This document shows positions 26,801 through 35,549 of a DNA stretch of 64,000 nt, piece by piece. Position 1 is the stretch's first letter. Every line of letters starts with the position of its first letter. Both the position numbers and the translations under genes were made by a program. The notes under the pieces were generated by a model. It was not told where the DNA came from, did no database searches, and saw nothing but the letters and a program-made list of their open reading frames with translations. Location: contig ABHC01000005.1 of the NCBI GenBank assembly GCA_000171835.1, positions 124,001 to 188,000 on the forward strand, written 5' to 3'. The DNA comes from an alpha proteobacterium BAL199. GTDB lineage: Bacteria > Pseudomonadota > Alphaproteobacteria > Thalassobaculales > Thalassobaculaceae.

Positions 26801-28066
26801 ATGACAGTAATCGTTGCCGGAGCCGGCATCGCCGGCCTGACGCTCGGCCTGACCCTCCATCAGATCGGCGTTCCGTTCCGGATCTTCGAGACGACGCCGA
26901 CGCTCCGGCCGCTCGGCGTGGGCGTCAACCTCCAGCCGAACGCAGTCCGCGAGCTGTTCGACCTCGGCCTGCAGGCAGAACTGGACCGGGTCGGAATCCG
27001 GACCCGCGACTACGGCTTCTACACCCGTACCGGGCTTGAGATCTGGACCGAGCCGCGCGGCCTCGACGCCGGCTACCGCTGGCCGCAGTTCTCGGTCCAC
27101 CGCGGCCGTTTCCAGCTGGCGCTGTACGAGGCGCTTGTCGACCGGGCGGGCCCCGACTGCGTCGTCACCGGCGCACGGGCGACCGGGTTTACGAACCTCG
27201 ACGGCGCCGCCGCTCTGCAGATCGAGACCGCTTCCGGACCCCGATCGGTCCAGAGCGCCGTCGTGATCGCAGCCGACGGCATCCACTCCGCGGTCCGCCG
27301 GCAGATGCGTCCGGCGGAAGGGCCGCCGATCTGGGGCGGCGCGATCCTGTGGCGCGCGACCACCGAGGCCGCGCCGTTCAAGACCGGAGCATCAATGATC
27401 TTGGCCGGGCATGACCGGCAACGGGTGGTCGCCTACCCGATCACCGGTCCCGACTCTGCGACCGGCAAGGCAACGATCAACTGGATCGCCGAGCGCACCG
27501 TCGACCCGTCCCAGGGATGGCGCAAGGAGGACTGGAACCGCGCGGCCGATCTGGCCGACTTCCTGCCGGCCTTTGAAGACTGGCGCTTCGACTGGCTGGA
27601 CGTACCGGCGCTGATTCGCGGTGCACAGAAGGTCTACGAGTATCCGATGGTCGACCGCGATCCGATTGACCGATGGACCGATGGGCGCGTCACCCTGATG
27701 GGCGATGCCGCGCACCCGACCTACCCGGTCGGTTCGAACGGCGCCAGCCAGGCCGTCGTCGACGCACGGGTGATCGGCGCGCAGTTCCTTGAGCACGGTG
27801 TCGGCCCGGACGCGCTGCAGGCTTACGAGGCGATCGTCCGCCCCCAGACCGAGAAGGTCACCCTGGCGAACCGCGGCAGCGGACCCGACGCCATCATGCA
27901 GTTGGTGGAGGACCGGTGCGGTGGCGTTTTCGAGCGGATCGAGGACGTGGTTCCCCACCGCGAGCTTGCCGCCCGCGCCGAGAAGTACAAGCAGATCGCC
28001 GGATTCAGTATCGAGGCGCTGAACGCCCGGCCCAGGCTTATTCCAGACGGTGCGAGGGTCGCTTGA
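26801..28066 (+). CDS. FAD-dependent aromatic monooxygenase (group A flavin hydroxylase)
   Basis: This 421-residue flavoprotein hydroxylates an aromatic-type substrate using NAD(P)H and O2. The N-terminal FAD motif is VIVAGAGIAGLTLGL (about residues 3-17), the middle DG motif is VIAADGIHSAVRR, and the GD motif with FAD contact is VTLMGDAAHPTYPVGSNGA. The overall pattern is closest to the salicylate-hydroxylase/PhzS-like group. It lies inside the TRAP operon, and its stop codon overlaps the TTG start of the small permease, so import and hydroxylation are linked. The usual ribosome-binding site is displaced by a hairpin. Confidence 0.92.
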   Translation: MTVIVAGAGIAGLTLGLTLHQIGVPFRIFETTPTLRPLGVGVNLQPNAVRELFDLGLQAELDRVGIRTRDYGFYTRTGLEIWTEPRGLDAGYRWPQFSVHRGRFQLALYEALVDRAGPDCVVTGARATGFTNLDGAAALQIETASGPRSVQSAVVIAADGIHSAVRRQMRPAEGPPIWGGAILWRATTEAAPFKTGASMILAGHDRQRVVAYPITGPDSATGKATINWIAERTVDPSQGWRKEDWNRAADLADFLPAFEDWRFDWLDVPALIRGAQKVYEYPMVDRDPIDRWTDGRVTLMGDAAHPTYPVGSNGASQAVVDARVIGAQFLEHGVGPDALQAYEAIVRPQTEKVTLANRGSGPDAIMQLVEDRCGGVFERIEDVVPHRELAARAEKYKQIAGFSIEALNARPRLIPDGARVA

Positions 28067-28557
28067 AGGCTGCCGTCGAACGGCTCGCGGTCTGGACGGC
28101 GCTCGCCGGCGGACTGGTCCTGGTCGCGCTGGTCTGCATGACCTGCGTGAGCATCGTCGGGCGCGCGTTCAGCGTGTTCGGCCTCGGTCCGATCCCGGGT
28201 GATTACGAGTTGGTGGAGATCGGCATCGGCTTTGCCGCGTTCGCTGCCCTGCCGTGGTGCCACCTAAACCGCGGGCACGCCACCGTGGAACTGTTCACGC
28301 CACTGCTCGGCCAGCCCCTCAATCGGCTGCTCGATGCGCTCATTGACCTGGCAATCCTGGCAACAGCCGTTCTCCTGACCTGGCGGTTGGCGGTCGGAAT
28401 GCTCGACAAGAAGGCATACTTCGAGACCACCTTCATTCTGGCGATCCCGACCTGGCACGCCTACGCGCTGGGGTTGGTCGGCGCCGTGGTGTTTTGCATC
28501 GCGGCGGTCTGGCGCGCCGGGGACAGCCTGGTTCGACTGCGGGGCGGGCACGGATGA
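28063..28557 (+). CDS. TRAP transporter small permease, DctQ family
   Basis: This 164-residue inner-membrane protein has four predicted helices, beginning LAVWTALAGGLVLVALVCMT, with the conserved block GDYELVEIGIGFAAFAALPW and the loop HLNRGHATVELF typical of DctQ. The start is TTG 28063, overlapping the monooxygenase stop codon, with GAGGG 4 bases upstream. The open frame upstream lies inside the monooxygenase gene and is not family-like. It overlaps dctM by 4 bp (ATGA). Confidence 0.88.
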   Translation: MKAAVERLAVWTALAGGLVLVALVCMTCVSIVGRAFSVFGLGPIPGDYELVEIGIGFAAFAALPWCHLNRGHATVELFTPLLGQPLNRLLDALIDLAILATAVLLTWRLAVGMLDKKAYFETTFILAIPTWHAYALGLVGAVVFCIAAVWRAGDSLVRLRGGHG

Positions 28558-29876
28558 GCCCCCTTGAAGTCGGGCTTTGGTCGTTCCCGGTCCTGCTGGC
28601 GCTGATCTTCCTGCGGGTCCCCATCGGCGTCGCGATGTTTGGGGTCGGCGTGCTCGGCAGCGTCGTGATCAACGGCACACCGCTGTTGATGCTCGCCCAG
28701 CTCAAGCACATGCCCTACGGCACCTTCTCGAGCTACTCGTTCTCGATCATTCCGCTGTTCCTGCTGATGGGCCAGTTCGCCACGGTGGGCGGGCTGTCGG
28801 CCGCTCTCTTCAAGGCGGCGGAAGCTTGGCTCGGCCATCGGCCCGGGGGCGTCGCGATGGCTGCCATCGGCGCCTGCGCGGGCTTTGGCGCAATCTGCGG
28901 CTCTTCGCTCGCGACCGCAGCCACCATGGGCCAAGTGGCGTTGCCCGAACTGCGCCGGTTCGGCTGTTCCGGCAGCCTCGCGACCGGCGCTCTCGCCGCC
29001 GGCGGCACTCTCGGGATACTGATACCGCCGTCGGTGATCCTGGTGATCTACGCGATCCTGACCGAGCAAAACATCGCGAAGCTGTTCGCAGCCGCGCTGC
29101 TGCCCGGCCTGCTGGCGGCGGCGGGATACATCCTGGCGATCTACGTCATCGCGCGGACGAGCGGTGCTGCGGGCGAGCCGACGGTGCGCGTCCCGTATCT
29201 GGAACGGTTTGCCTTGCTGCTGCGAATCTGGCCGGTGATCCTGATCTTCACGGCGGTGATCGGCGGGATCTACATCGGCGTGTTCACACCGACCGAGGCG
29301 GCCGCGGTCGGCGCCGCCGGTACCGGACTGATCGCGCTCCTGAACGGCGGCCTGACCCGCGCGTCGTTCCAGACCTGCATCCTGTCGACCATGTCGTCGA
29401 CCGCGATGATCTTCATGATCATTCTGGGCGCCGCGGTCTTCAACACCTTCCTTGCCACCACCCGGCTGCCGCAGGAACTCACGGCCTTCGTCTCCGGACA
29501 GGCGTTCGATCCCTGGCTGGTGCTGGTCCTGGTGCTCCTCCTCTACTTGGTCTTCGGCTGCGTGATGGACAGCCTGTCGATGGTGCTTCTGACCGTGCTG
29601 ATCCTGTTCCCGGCCATGAGCGCGCTGGACTTCGGCCTGACCCCCGAGGAATTCGCCCTGTGGTTCGGCGTGCTTGTGCTGATCGTCGTGGAGGTCGGCT
29701 TGATCACCCCACCGGTCGGGCTGAACTTGTTCGTCATCAACTCCATGGCCGGGGACGTCCCGATCGGCGACACGTTCCGGGGCGCCCTGCCCTTCGTGCT
29801 GACCGACATCGTCCGGGTCGCGTTGCTGGTTTGCTTCCCGGCCCTTTCGCTCGCATTGGTCTGGACCCTGTACTGA
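28554..29876 (+). CDS. TRAP transporter large permease, DctM family
   Basis: This 440-residue sodium- or proton-coupled importer subunit has twelve or so helices. Family blocks include LIFLRVPIGVAMFGVG, GHRPGGVAMAAIGACAGFGAICGSS, GTLGILIPPSVILVIYAILTE, YIGVFTPTEAAAVGA and EVGLITPPVGLNLFVI. ATG 28554 follows the ATGA overlap with dctQ. Together with the DctP protein it forms a complete TRAP system. Confidence 0.95.
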   Translation: MSPLEVGLWSFPVLLALIFLRVPIGVAMFGVGVLGSVVINGTPLLMLAQLKHMPYGTFSSYSFSIIPLFLLMGQFATVGGLSAALFKAAEAWLGHRPGGVAMAAIGACAGFGAICGSSLATAATMGQVALPELRRFGCSGSLATGALAAGGTLGILIPPSVILVIYAILTEQNIAKLFAAALLPGLLAAAGYILAIYVIARTSGAAGEPTVRVPYLERFALLLRIWPVILIFTAVIGGIYIGVFTPTEAAAVGAAGTGLIALLNGGLTRASFQTCILSTMSSTAMIFMIILGAAVFNTFLATTRLPQELTAFVSGQAFDPWLVLVLVLLLYLVFGCVMDSLSMVLLTVLILFPAMSALDFGLTPEEFALWFGVLVLIVVEVGLITPPVGLNLFVINSMAGDVPIGDTFRGALPFVLTDIVRVALLVCFPALSLALVWTLY

Positions 29877-29969
29877 CATCGAAGGCGTCGGCGACGGCCC
29901 CCACCCGGTTCCCTCCCGCGCCGACAGGGTCTATCCTATCTGTCCTGCCTCCGGCCCGACCCAGGTGCC

Positions 29970-30557
29970 ATGCCTTCCCTGAGCGAACAGACGACGATCC
30001 CGTCGCCCCCCGAAACCGTATGGCCGCTGTTGAGCGACCCGGCGCTGATCGCGTCCTGCATCCCCGGCGCCGAACTGGCCCCCGACCAGGGCGACGGGCT
30101 GTGGCGCGGCTCGATCCGGGTCAAATTCGGCCCGACGGTCGCGACCTTCCGAGGCGAGGTCGCCTTGACCTACGACCACGCGAACCGGACCTGCAGCATT
30201 GAGGGTCGCGGCATTGACCAGCGCGGCGCCTCGCACGCGCTGGCTTCCGGAACGGTATCCGCATCCGGCACGGCCGAGACGGTGCTGACGGTCGACGGCA
30301 GCTTCAGCGTCACTGGGCCGCTGGAGGCGTTCGCCAACGCCGGCGGCGTGCACGTCGCCCGCGCCCTGCTCGCCGAGTTCTCGACCAACCTCACCAATCT
30401 GGTCGCCGCGCCGGGCTCCGAGCACGAGAGCGACGATTCGCAGGCGCCGGCAACCGCGCCGGCGGGCACTACTGCAACTGAGCTCAGCGCCGGCAGTCTG
30501 CTGTGGCGGGCGCTGTTGTCCTGGTTCAAATCGCTCTTCGGCAGGGGGAAGTCATGA
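29970..30557 (+). CDS. CoxG-like SRPBCC family protein
   Basis: This 195-residue protein has an N-terminal SRPBCC fold of the CoxG (carbon monoxide dehydrogenase subunit G) type: IPSPPETVWPLLSDPALIASCIPGAE, VKFGPTVATFRGEVALTYD and the C-terminal block NAGGVHVARALLAEF. A low-complexity linker and a hydrophobic tail (LLWRALLSWFKSLFGR) follow, as in membrane-linked CoxG proteins. CoxG-like proteins also occur outside CO dehydrogenase operons, and none of the CODH subunits is present here. Its stop codon overlaps the start of the thiamine-diphosphate enzyme gene. Confidence 0.85.
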   Translation: MPSLSEQTTIPSPPETVWPLLSDPALIASCIPGAELAPDQGDGLWRGSIRVKFGPTVATFRGEVALTYDHANRTCSIEGRGIDQRGASHALASGTVSASGTAETVLTVDGSFSVTGPLEAFANAGGVHVARALLAEFSTNLTNLVAAPGSEHESDDSQAPATAPAGTTATELSAGSLLWRALLSWFKSLFGRGKS

Positions 30558-32224
30558 ACGCGCGCAAGCTCCAGGTCACCGACATGCTGGTCAAGGCGTT
30601 CGTCGCCGAGGGCGTGGAGGTGCTGTTCACCCTGATGGGTGACGCCAACATGTACTGGTCGGCGGCAATGGCCGAGCAGCCGGGCGTCAAGGTGATCCAC
30701 GCCCGGCACGAGCACGCTGCCTGCGCCATGGCCGACGGCTACGCCCGCGCCACCGGCCGTGTCGGCGTCGCGTCTACCACCTGCGGCCCCGGCTTCACCC
30801 AGATCATGACCGCGCTGACCATGGCGGCGCGGGCAAACACCCCAATGGTGGTGTTCGCCGGCGACGCCCCGATCGGCGCCGCCTGGTACCTGCAGCAGAT
30901 CGACATGGCACCGCTGGCCCTAGCGACCGGCGCCCACTACATCGCGATCAAGAGCATCGACCGCCTGCTCGACAACGTGCGCGAAGCCTTCATCATCGCC
31001 CAGGTCGAGCGCCGGCCGGTGGTGCTGTCGGTGCCGATGGATTTGCAGAAAAAGGACTACCCCTACCTTGCGGAGTACATGCCGTCGGCGGGCTTCGTGC
31101 CAACGGCCCAGCGGCCAGGCCCCGACCCGGTGATGGTCGACAAGGTGGTCGAGCTGATTGCCGAGGCCCAGCGGCCGATCGTGATCGCCGGTCGGGGTGC
31201 CGCACGCTCCGACGCCCGCGCCGCGCTCGAGGCCCTGGCCGAACGCTCCGGCGCGCTGCTGGCGAACTCGCTGCTCGGCAAGGGGCTGTTCGAGGGCGAC
31301 CCCTACGCCATTGGCATCGCCGGCGCCTTCGCCAGCGACTACGCCCGCGAGCGCTTCGCCGAATCCGACCTGATCATCGGCGTCGGCGCCGGACTCGGCC
31401 ACTACACCACCGAGGCCGGCTACCTGTATCCCGGCGCCCAGGTGGTGCAGATCGACACCAACCCGCGCGGGCTGTGGCAGGGGCTGCGGACCGCCGACCT
31501 GCACATCCGCGCCGATGCACGGTCGGCAGCCGAGGCAATCGTCGCCGCCCTGGACAAGCGCGGCGTGGCGCGCACCGGATTCCGTACCGCCGAGGTAGCC
31601 GCCGCCATCGCCGCCGACGTGCCCGACGCCAAGCAGTTCACCCCGCAGCCCGGGTTGCTCGACCCGCGCAAGGCAATCCTGGAACTCGACGCCGTGGTGC
31701 CGAAGGACTGGGACATTGTGATCGGCGCCGGCCACTACTTCTCGATCGCGTTGACCCACATGCGCGGCCGGGCCAACGACCGCTATCATGTGATCAGCGA
31801 TTTCGGCGGCATCGGCTCCGGTCTGCCGGCGGCGATCGGCGTCGCGGCCGACCGCGGCGACGGCAAGGTGCTGCTGATCGAGGGCGACGGTAGCCTGTAC
31901 CTGCACGTCCAGGAGTTGGAGACCATCCGCCGGCACGGCATCCAGATGCTGGTCGCGATCATGAACGACGGCGGCTACGGCGCCGAGTTCCACAAGTTCC
32001 GCGCCAACGGCATCGAGGCAAAGGAGGCGATCCACGGCCGCGGCGACCTCGCGGGGGTGGCCACCGGTTTCGGCCTGCGCGGCACCACGGTCAGCGAGAT
32101 GGGACGCTGCCCGGCGCTGTTCCAGGAACACCAGTCGGCCAACACCGCCGGGCTGTGGGACATCCAGATCGACGACCTGATCCCGTCCCGCGCCTACCGT
32201 CGGATCCACTACGGCGAGGCGTGA
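30554..32224 (+). CDS. Thiamine-diphosphate-dependent enzyme, acetolactate-synthase-like
   Basis: This 556-residue protein has the three-domain layout of the ALS/benzoylformate-decarboxylase group. The catalytic Glu is E53 in ARHEHAACAMADGYAR. The cofactor motif is EGDGSLY near residue 443, with the matching Asn-Asp in VAIMNDGGYG 26 residues later. The start is ATG 30554 with GGGGGA upstream, overlapping the CoxG-like gene. The substrate is unknown. It may be a decarboxylase or carboligase acting on a 2-oxo acid made by the neighbouring monooxygenase pathway. Confidence 0.88.
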   Translation: MNARKLQVTDMLVKAFVAEGVEVLFTLMGDANMYWSAAMAEQPGVKVIHARHEHAACAMADGYARATGRVGVASTTCGPGFTQIMTALTMAARANTPMVVFAGDAPIGAAWYLQQIDMAPLALATGAHYIAIKSIDRLLDNVREAFIIAQVERRPVVLSVPMDLQKKDYPYLAEYMPSAGFVPTAQRPGPDPVMVDKVVELIAEAQRPIVIAGRGAARSDARAALEALAERSGALLANSLLGKGLFEGDPYAIGIAGAFASDYARERFAESDLIIGVGAGLGHYTTEAGYLYPGAQVVQIDTNPRGLWQGLRTADLHIRADARSAAEAIVAALDKRGVARTGFRTAEVAAAIAADVPDAKQFTPQPGLLDPRKAILELDAVVPKDWDIVIGAGHYFSIALTHMRGRANDRYHVISDFGGIGSGLPAAIGVAADRGDGKVLLIEGDGSLYLHVQELETIRRHGIQMLVAIMNDGGYGAEFHKFRANGIEAKEAIHGRGDLAGVATGFGLRGTTVSEMGRCPALFQEHQSANTAGLWDIQIDDLIPSRAYRRIHYGEA

Positions 32225-32227
32225 GCG

Positions 32228-32331
32228 CCCTGCGTGGCCGCGCCTTGCGCGGCACCTCAGGGTGATAGACTACACCTATCAAATGCTTATCTCTGTCGCC
32301 CTGAGGTGCGAGAGCAGCGAGCCACGAAGGG
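32228..32331. repeat. Inverted pair of REP-like palindromic repeats
   Basis: Two copies of a 36-38 bp palindromic unit face each other: 32228-32265 and, inverted, 32296-32331. Each has the arm GCACCTCAGGG next to GA and ends in CCCTTCGTGG or CCCTGCGTGG. This resembles the dispersed 'CCTGAGGTGC...' repeats of alphaproteobacteria, from memory. It lies between convergent genes, where the cruciform-forming pair can act as a two-way terminator. The second copy runs up to the stop codon of the amidase gene. Confidence 0.8.
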
Positions 32332-33732
32332 TCAGCGCGGCGGTTCCGGCCATGCCTTCTGCTCCGGGCGAATCTGCTCGATCAGCCGGCTGAGCCGCAT
32401 CACCCCGAGGTCGTCGAAGCGCTGGCCGACCACCTGGACGCCGACCGGCAGCCCGTCGCCGGTGAACGTCCAGTTCACCGACGCGGCCGGCTGTTCGGAG
32501 AAGTTATAGGCCACCGTGTAGGCGATGTGGGCCAGCGCGTTATGCGAGTCCTCGTTGGGCGAGTGGGCGTCGGCCGGGTACGACACGATCGGTGCGACCG
32601 GCGACAACACGAAGTCGAACGCCGCCACTGCCTTCACTGCCGCCTCGCGCATCGCCATGACCTGCATGTAGGCGTTCATCACGTCGGCGCCGGAGAACGT
32701 CCCGGCCCGCCACGTGCACCACTCCAGCACGAACGGCAGGATCCTGGCGCGGGCCGATTCCGGCAGCGCCATCACGTCGTTGTACGAGCGGGCCTCGAAG
32801 AACCGGCAGATGCCTTCCAGCATGTCCGGGGTCAGGAACGACGGGATCTCCGTCACCTCCGCACCGGCGGCGGACAGCGCCTTGGCGGCATCGTCGGCTG
32901 CCGACAGCACTCCCGGCTCCGGGTCGATGCCGGTGCCCATGACGCGGATCAGGCCGATCCGCAGCCCTTTGGCCGACAAACCTTCCAACTCGCCGGCGTA
33001 GTCCACCGGCTGGTGGGGCAGGTTCATGTAGTCGCGCACGTCCGGTCCGGTCACCACCGACATCAGCATCGCCGCATCCCGCACCGTGCGGGTCATCGGC
33101 CCGGCGGCCCGACCCATGAACGGCGGATACACCGGCAGGCGTCCCAGCGACGGCTTCAGCCCGAACAGGCCGCAATGGTGGGCCGGCAACCGCACCGAAC
33201 CGCCGATGTCGGTGCCGATGTGCAGCGGGCCGTAGCCGGCCACCGCCGCGGCCCCAGCCCCGGACGATGATCCGGCCGGGTTGCGGTCGAGCCGCCAGGG
33301 ATTGCGCGTGGTGCCGTGCAGCGAGGAGCGTCCGGACGACAGCATCCCGTAGTCCGGCATCGTGGTCTTCCCGAGCAATACGCACCCAGCCTCCCGCACC
33401 CGGGCAGCGGCCGGCGCGTCCTCGGTCTTCGGCGTCAGGTCGCCGATCGCCACGCCGATCGGCGCCGGATCGCCCTTTGTTGTGATGTTTTCCTTGAGGG
33501 TGATCGGCACCCCGTCGAGCGGCGACAGCGGCTTGCCGGCGCGCCAGCGCGCCTCCGACGCAATGGCAGCAGTCCGAGCGCCATCGTGATGGATCCGATA
33601 CAGCGCGTTGGCGTGCGGCTCCCACGCCTCGATCCGCGCCAGAGCTGCATCCGCCACCTCGACCGGCGACAGGCTCTTGTCGGCATAGGCTTGGGTGAGT
33701 TCGGCGGCGGTCAGCGCGTGCAACGGGAGCAT
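32332..33732 (-). CDS. Amidase (amidase-signature family)
   Basis: This 466-residue amidase-signature hydrolase has the triad Lys80 in PITLKENIT, the cis-Ser in NPAGSSSGAG (about 155-157) and the nucleophile Ser179 in GTDIGGSVRLPA. It is only distantly like the amidase at 8906-10405. It is the single minus-strand gene between two thiamine-diphosphate enzyme genes and is divergent from the second. The substrate is unknown. Confidence 0.93.
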   Translation of the reverse strand: MLPLHALTAAELTQAYADKSLSPVEVADAALARIEAWEPHANALYRIHHDGARTAAIASEARWRAGKPLSPLDGVPITLKENITTKGDPAPIGVAIGDLTPKTEDAPAAARVREAGCVLLGKTTMPDYGMLSSGRSSLHGTTRNPWRLDRNPAGSSSGAGAAAVAGYGPLHIGTDIGGSVRLPAHHCGLFGLKPSLGRLPVYPPFMGRAAGPMTRTVRDAAMLMSVVTGPDVRDYMNLPHQPVDYAGELEGLSAKGLRIGLIRVMGTGIDPEPGVLSAADDAAKALSAAGAEVTEIPSFLTPDMLEGICRFFEARSYNDVMALPESARARILPFVLEWCTWRAGTFSGADVMNAYMQVMAMREAAVKAVAAFDFVLSPVAPIVSYPADAHSPNEDSHNALAHIAYTVAYNFSEQPAASVNWTFTGDGLPVGVQVVGQRFDDLGVMRLSRLIEQIRPEQKAWPEPPR

Positions 33733-33895
33733 ATCGTGTCCTCATGGCGAATGAAGGCGAACTGTCACCGGTTCAACGATGGCAGGCAAGCGCGTGTCCG
33801 GTGCGATGCCCGGATTGCCGCAATCTTTTGCCGGTGACGGCTTGCCCTCGCCCGCGTCGGGCGCCAGCATGGCGCCTCGTCCATCGGAGAGCATC

Positions 33896-35545
33896 ATGAC
33901 ATCAGCCAACACCATCAGTGGCGGCGAGGCCGTCGTCCGGTCCCTGATCGCCCACGGGATCGACACGATCTTCGGCCTGCCCGGCATCCAGCTCGACCAC
34001 TTCTTCAACGCTCTGCACGACCACGGCAACGAGATCCGGGTGCTGAACGCCCGGCACGAGCAGGGCACGGCCTACATGGCATTCGGCTGGGCGCAGTCGA
34101 CCGGCAAGATCGGCGCCTACGCCGTGGTCCCTGGCCCCGGCATCCTGAACACCGGTGCCGCGCTGGCAACGGCCTATGGCTGCAGCGCCAAGGTGCTGGC
34201 CTTCACCGGCCAGATCCCGTCCGACACCATCGGCCGCGGCATCGGCATGCTGCACGAGATACCCGACCAACTGGGCATCCTGGAGCGGCTAACCAAGCAC
34301 GCCGCCCGGATCAACCACCCGAGCGAGGCGCCGAGCGCCGTCGCCGAGGCGTTCAGGCAGCTCCAGAGCGGTCGGCCGCGGCCGGTCGCTCTCGAGGTGC
34401 CGATGGACATCCTGGCGATGAAGGCACCGGTCGGCCCGACCATCATCGGCGAACCGGACCCGATGCCCGCGCTCGACCCGGACCAGATCGAGGCGGCTGC
34501 CAAGATCCTAGGGAATGCCAAGCAACCGATGATCTTCGTCGGCGGCGGCGCCTATGACGCGGCCGTGGAAATCCGCGAGCTGTCGGCCATGCTGCAGGCC
34601 CCGGTGGTGTCCTACCAGAACGGCCGTGGCATCGTCGACGAGCGCGAGCCCTACGCCCTGAACCATCCGGCCGGCAACGAGTACTGGGGCGATTGCGACG
34701 CGGCGCTCGCCATCGGCTGCCGCATGCAGATCGAACGGATGTTCTGGGGCCTCGACGACAGCGTGAAGGTGGTGCACGTCGACGTCGATCCGACCGAGAT
34801 CAGCCGGATCGCCAAGCCGGCGGTCGGGATCGTCGCCGACGCCACCGACGCGGCGCGTGCCCTGGTGAACGCCGTGGCAGGCCACAACCGCAAGCGGGCG
34901 TCCCGCGCCGACCAACTGACCGCCCTGCGCGCCAAGCATCACGCTCGAGCGGAGGGGATCGTCGGGCCGCAGATGGCTTTTCTTGGCGCCTTGCGCCGGG
35001 CTTTGCCGGCAGACGGATTCTTCGTCGACGAGTTCACCCAGGTGGCCTATGTCGCGCGCATCGGCTTCCCGGTGTACGCGCCACGCACCATGGTCACGCC
35101 GGGCTATCAGGGCACGCTCGGCTACGGGTACGCCACGTCGCTCGGCGTGCAAGTCGCCAATCCGGACAAGCCGGTACTGTCGGTCAACGGCGATGGTGGC
35201 TTCATGTTTACCGCCAACGAGATCGCCACCGCGGTGCACCACAAGCTGCCGGTGGTCTCCGTGGTGTTCGCCGACGGCGCCTACGGCAACGTGCTGCGCA
35301 TGCAGAAGGAACTGCATGACGGCCGGGTCATCGGCTCGACCTTCACTAACCCGGACTTCGTCAAGCTGGCCGAAGCCTACGGGGCCGACGGCCGGCGCGC
35401 CGAGACACCAGCGGCGCTGGAGACCGCCGTGCGCGAAGCCTTCGCGGCCCGCCGCCCGACGGTGATCGAAGTCCCGGTCGGCGAGATGCCGGAGCCGTGG
35501 CCGGTGATCCGCCCGGCCCCGAGCAAGCCCAAGCAAAAGGAGTAA
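33896..35545 (+). CDS. Thiamine-diphosphate-dependent enzyme, acetolactate-synthase-like (second)
   Basis: This 549-residue protein is of the same broad family as the gene at 30554. The catalytic Glu is E55 in NARHEQGTAYMAFGWA. The cofactor motif is NGDGGFM near residue 431. The metal-side residues 25-26 positions later read Ala-Asp (VVFADGAYGNV) where Asn-Asn or Asn-Asp is usual. The start is ATG 33896 with GGAGAG just upstream, as the frame-open extension to 33779 is not family-like. The SDR gene follows after 4 bp, so they form an operon. Confidence 0.88.
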   Translation: MTSANTISGGEAVVRSLIAHGIDTIFGLPGIQLDHFFNALHDHGNEIRVLNARHEQGTAYMAFGWAQSTGKIGAYAVVPGPGILNTGAALATAYGCSAKVLAFTGQIPSDTIGRGIGMLHEIPDQLGILERLTKHAARINHPSEAPSAVAEAFRQLQSGRPRPVALEVPMDILAMKAPVGPTIIGEPDPMPALDPDQIEAAAKILGNAKQPMIFVGGGAYDAAVEIRELSAMLQAPVVSYQNGRGIVDEREPYALNHPAGNEYWGDCDAALAIGCRMQIERMFWGLDDSVKVVHVDVDPTEISRIAKPAVGIVADATDAARALVNAVAGHNRKRASRADQLTALRAKHHARAEGIVGPQMAFLGALRRALPADGFFVDEFTQVAYVARIGFPVYAPRTMVTPGYQGTLGYGYATSLGVQVANPDKPVLSVNGDGGFMFTANEIATAVHHKLPVVSVVFADGAYGNVLRMQKELHDGRVIGSTFTNPDFVKLAEAYGADGRRAETPAALETAVREAFAARRPTVIEVPVGEMPEPWPVIRPAPSKPKQKE

Positions 35546-35549
35546 CCTG

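Noticed and set aside
28461-29879. A 472-codon antisense frame opposite the DctM gene.
   Set aside because: It is rich in Gln, Arg, Asp and His, as expected for the shadow of a GC-rich membrane-protein gene; DctM is clear on the other strand.
29970-30557. Carbon monoxide dehydrogenase system suggested by the CoxG-like gene.
   Set aside because: No molybdenum CODH large, medium or small subunit genes are in the window, and CoxG-like proteins occur in other settings.
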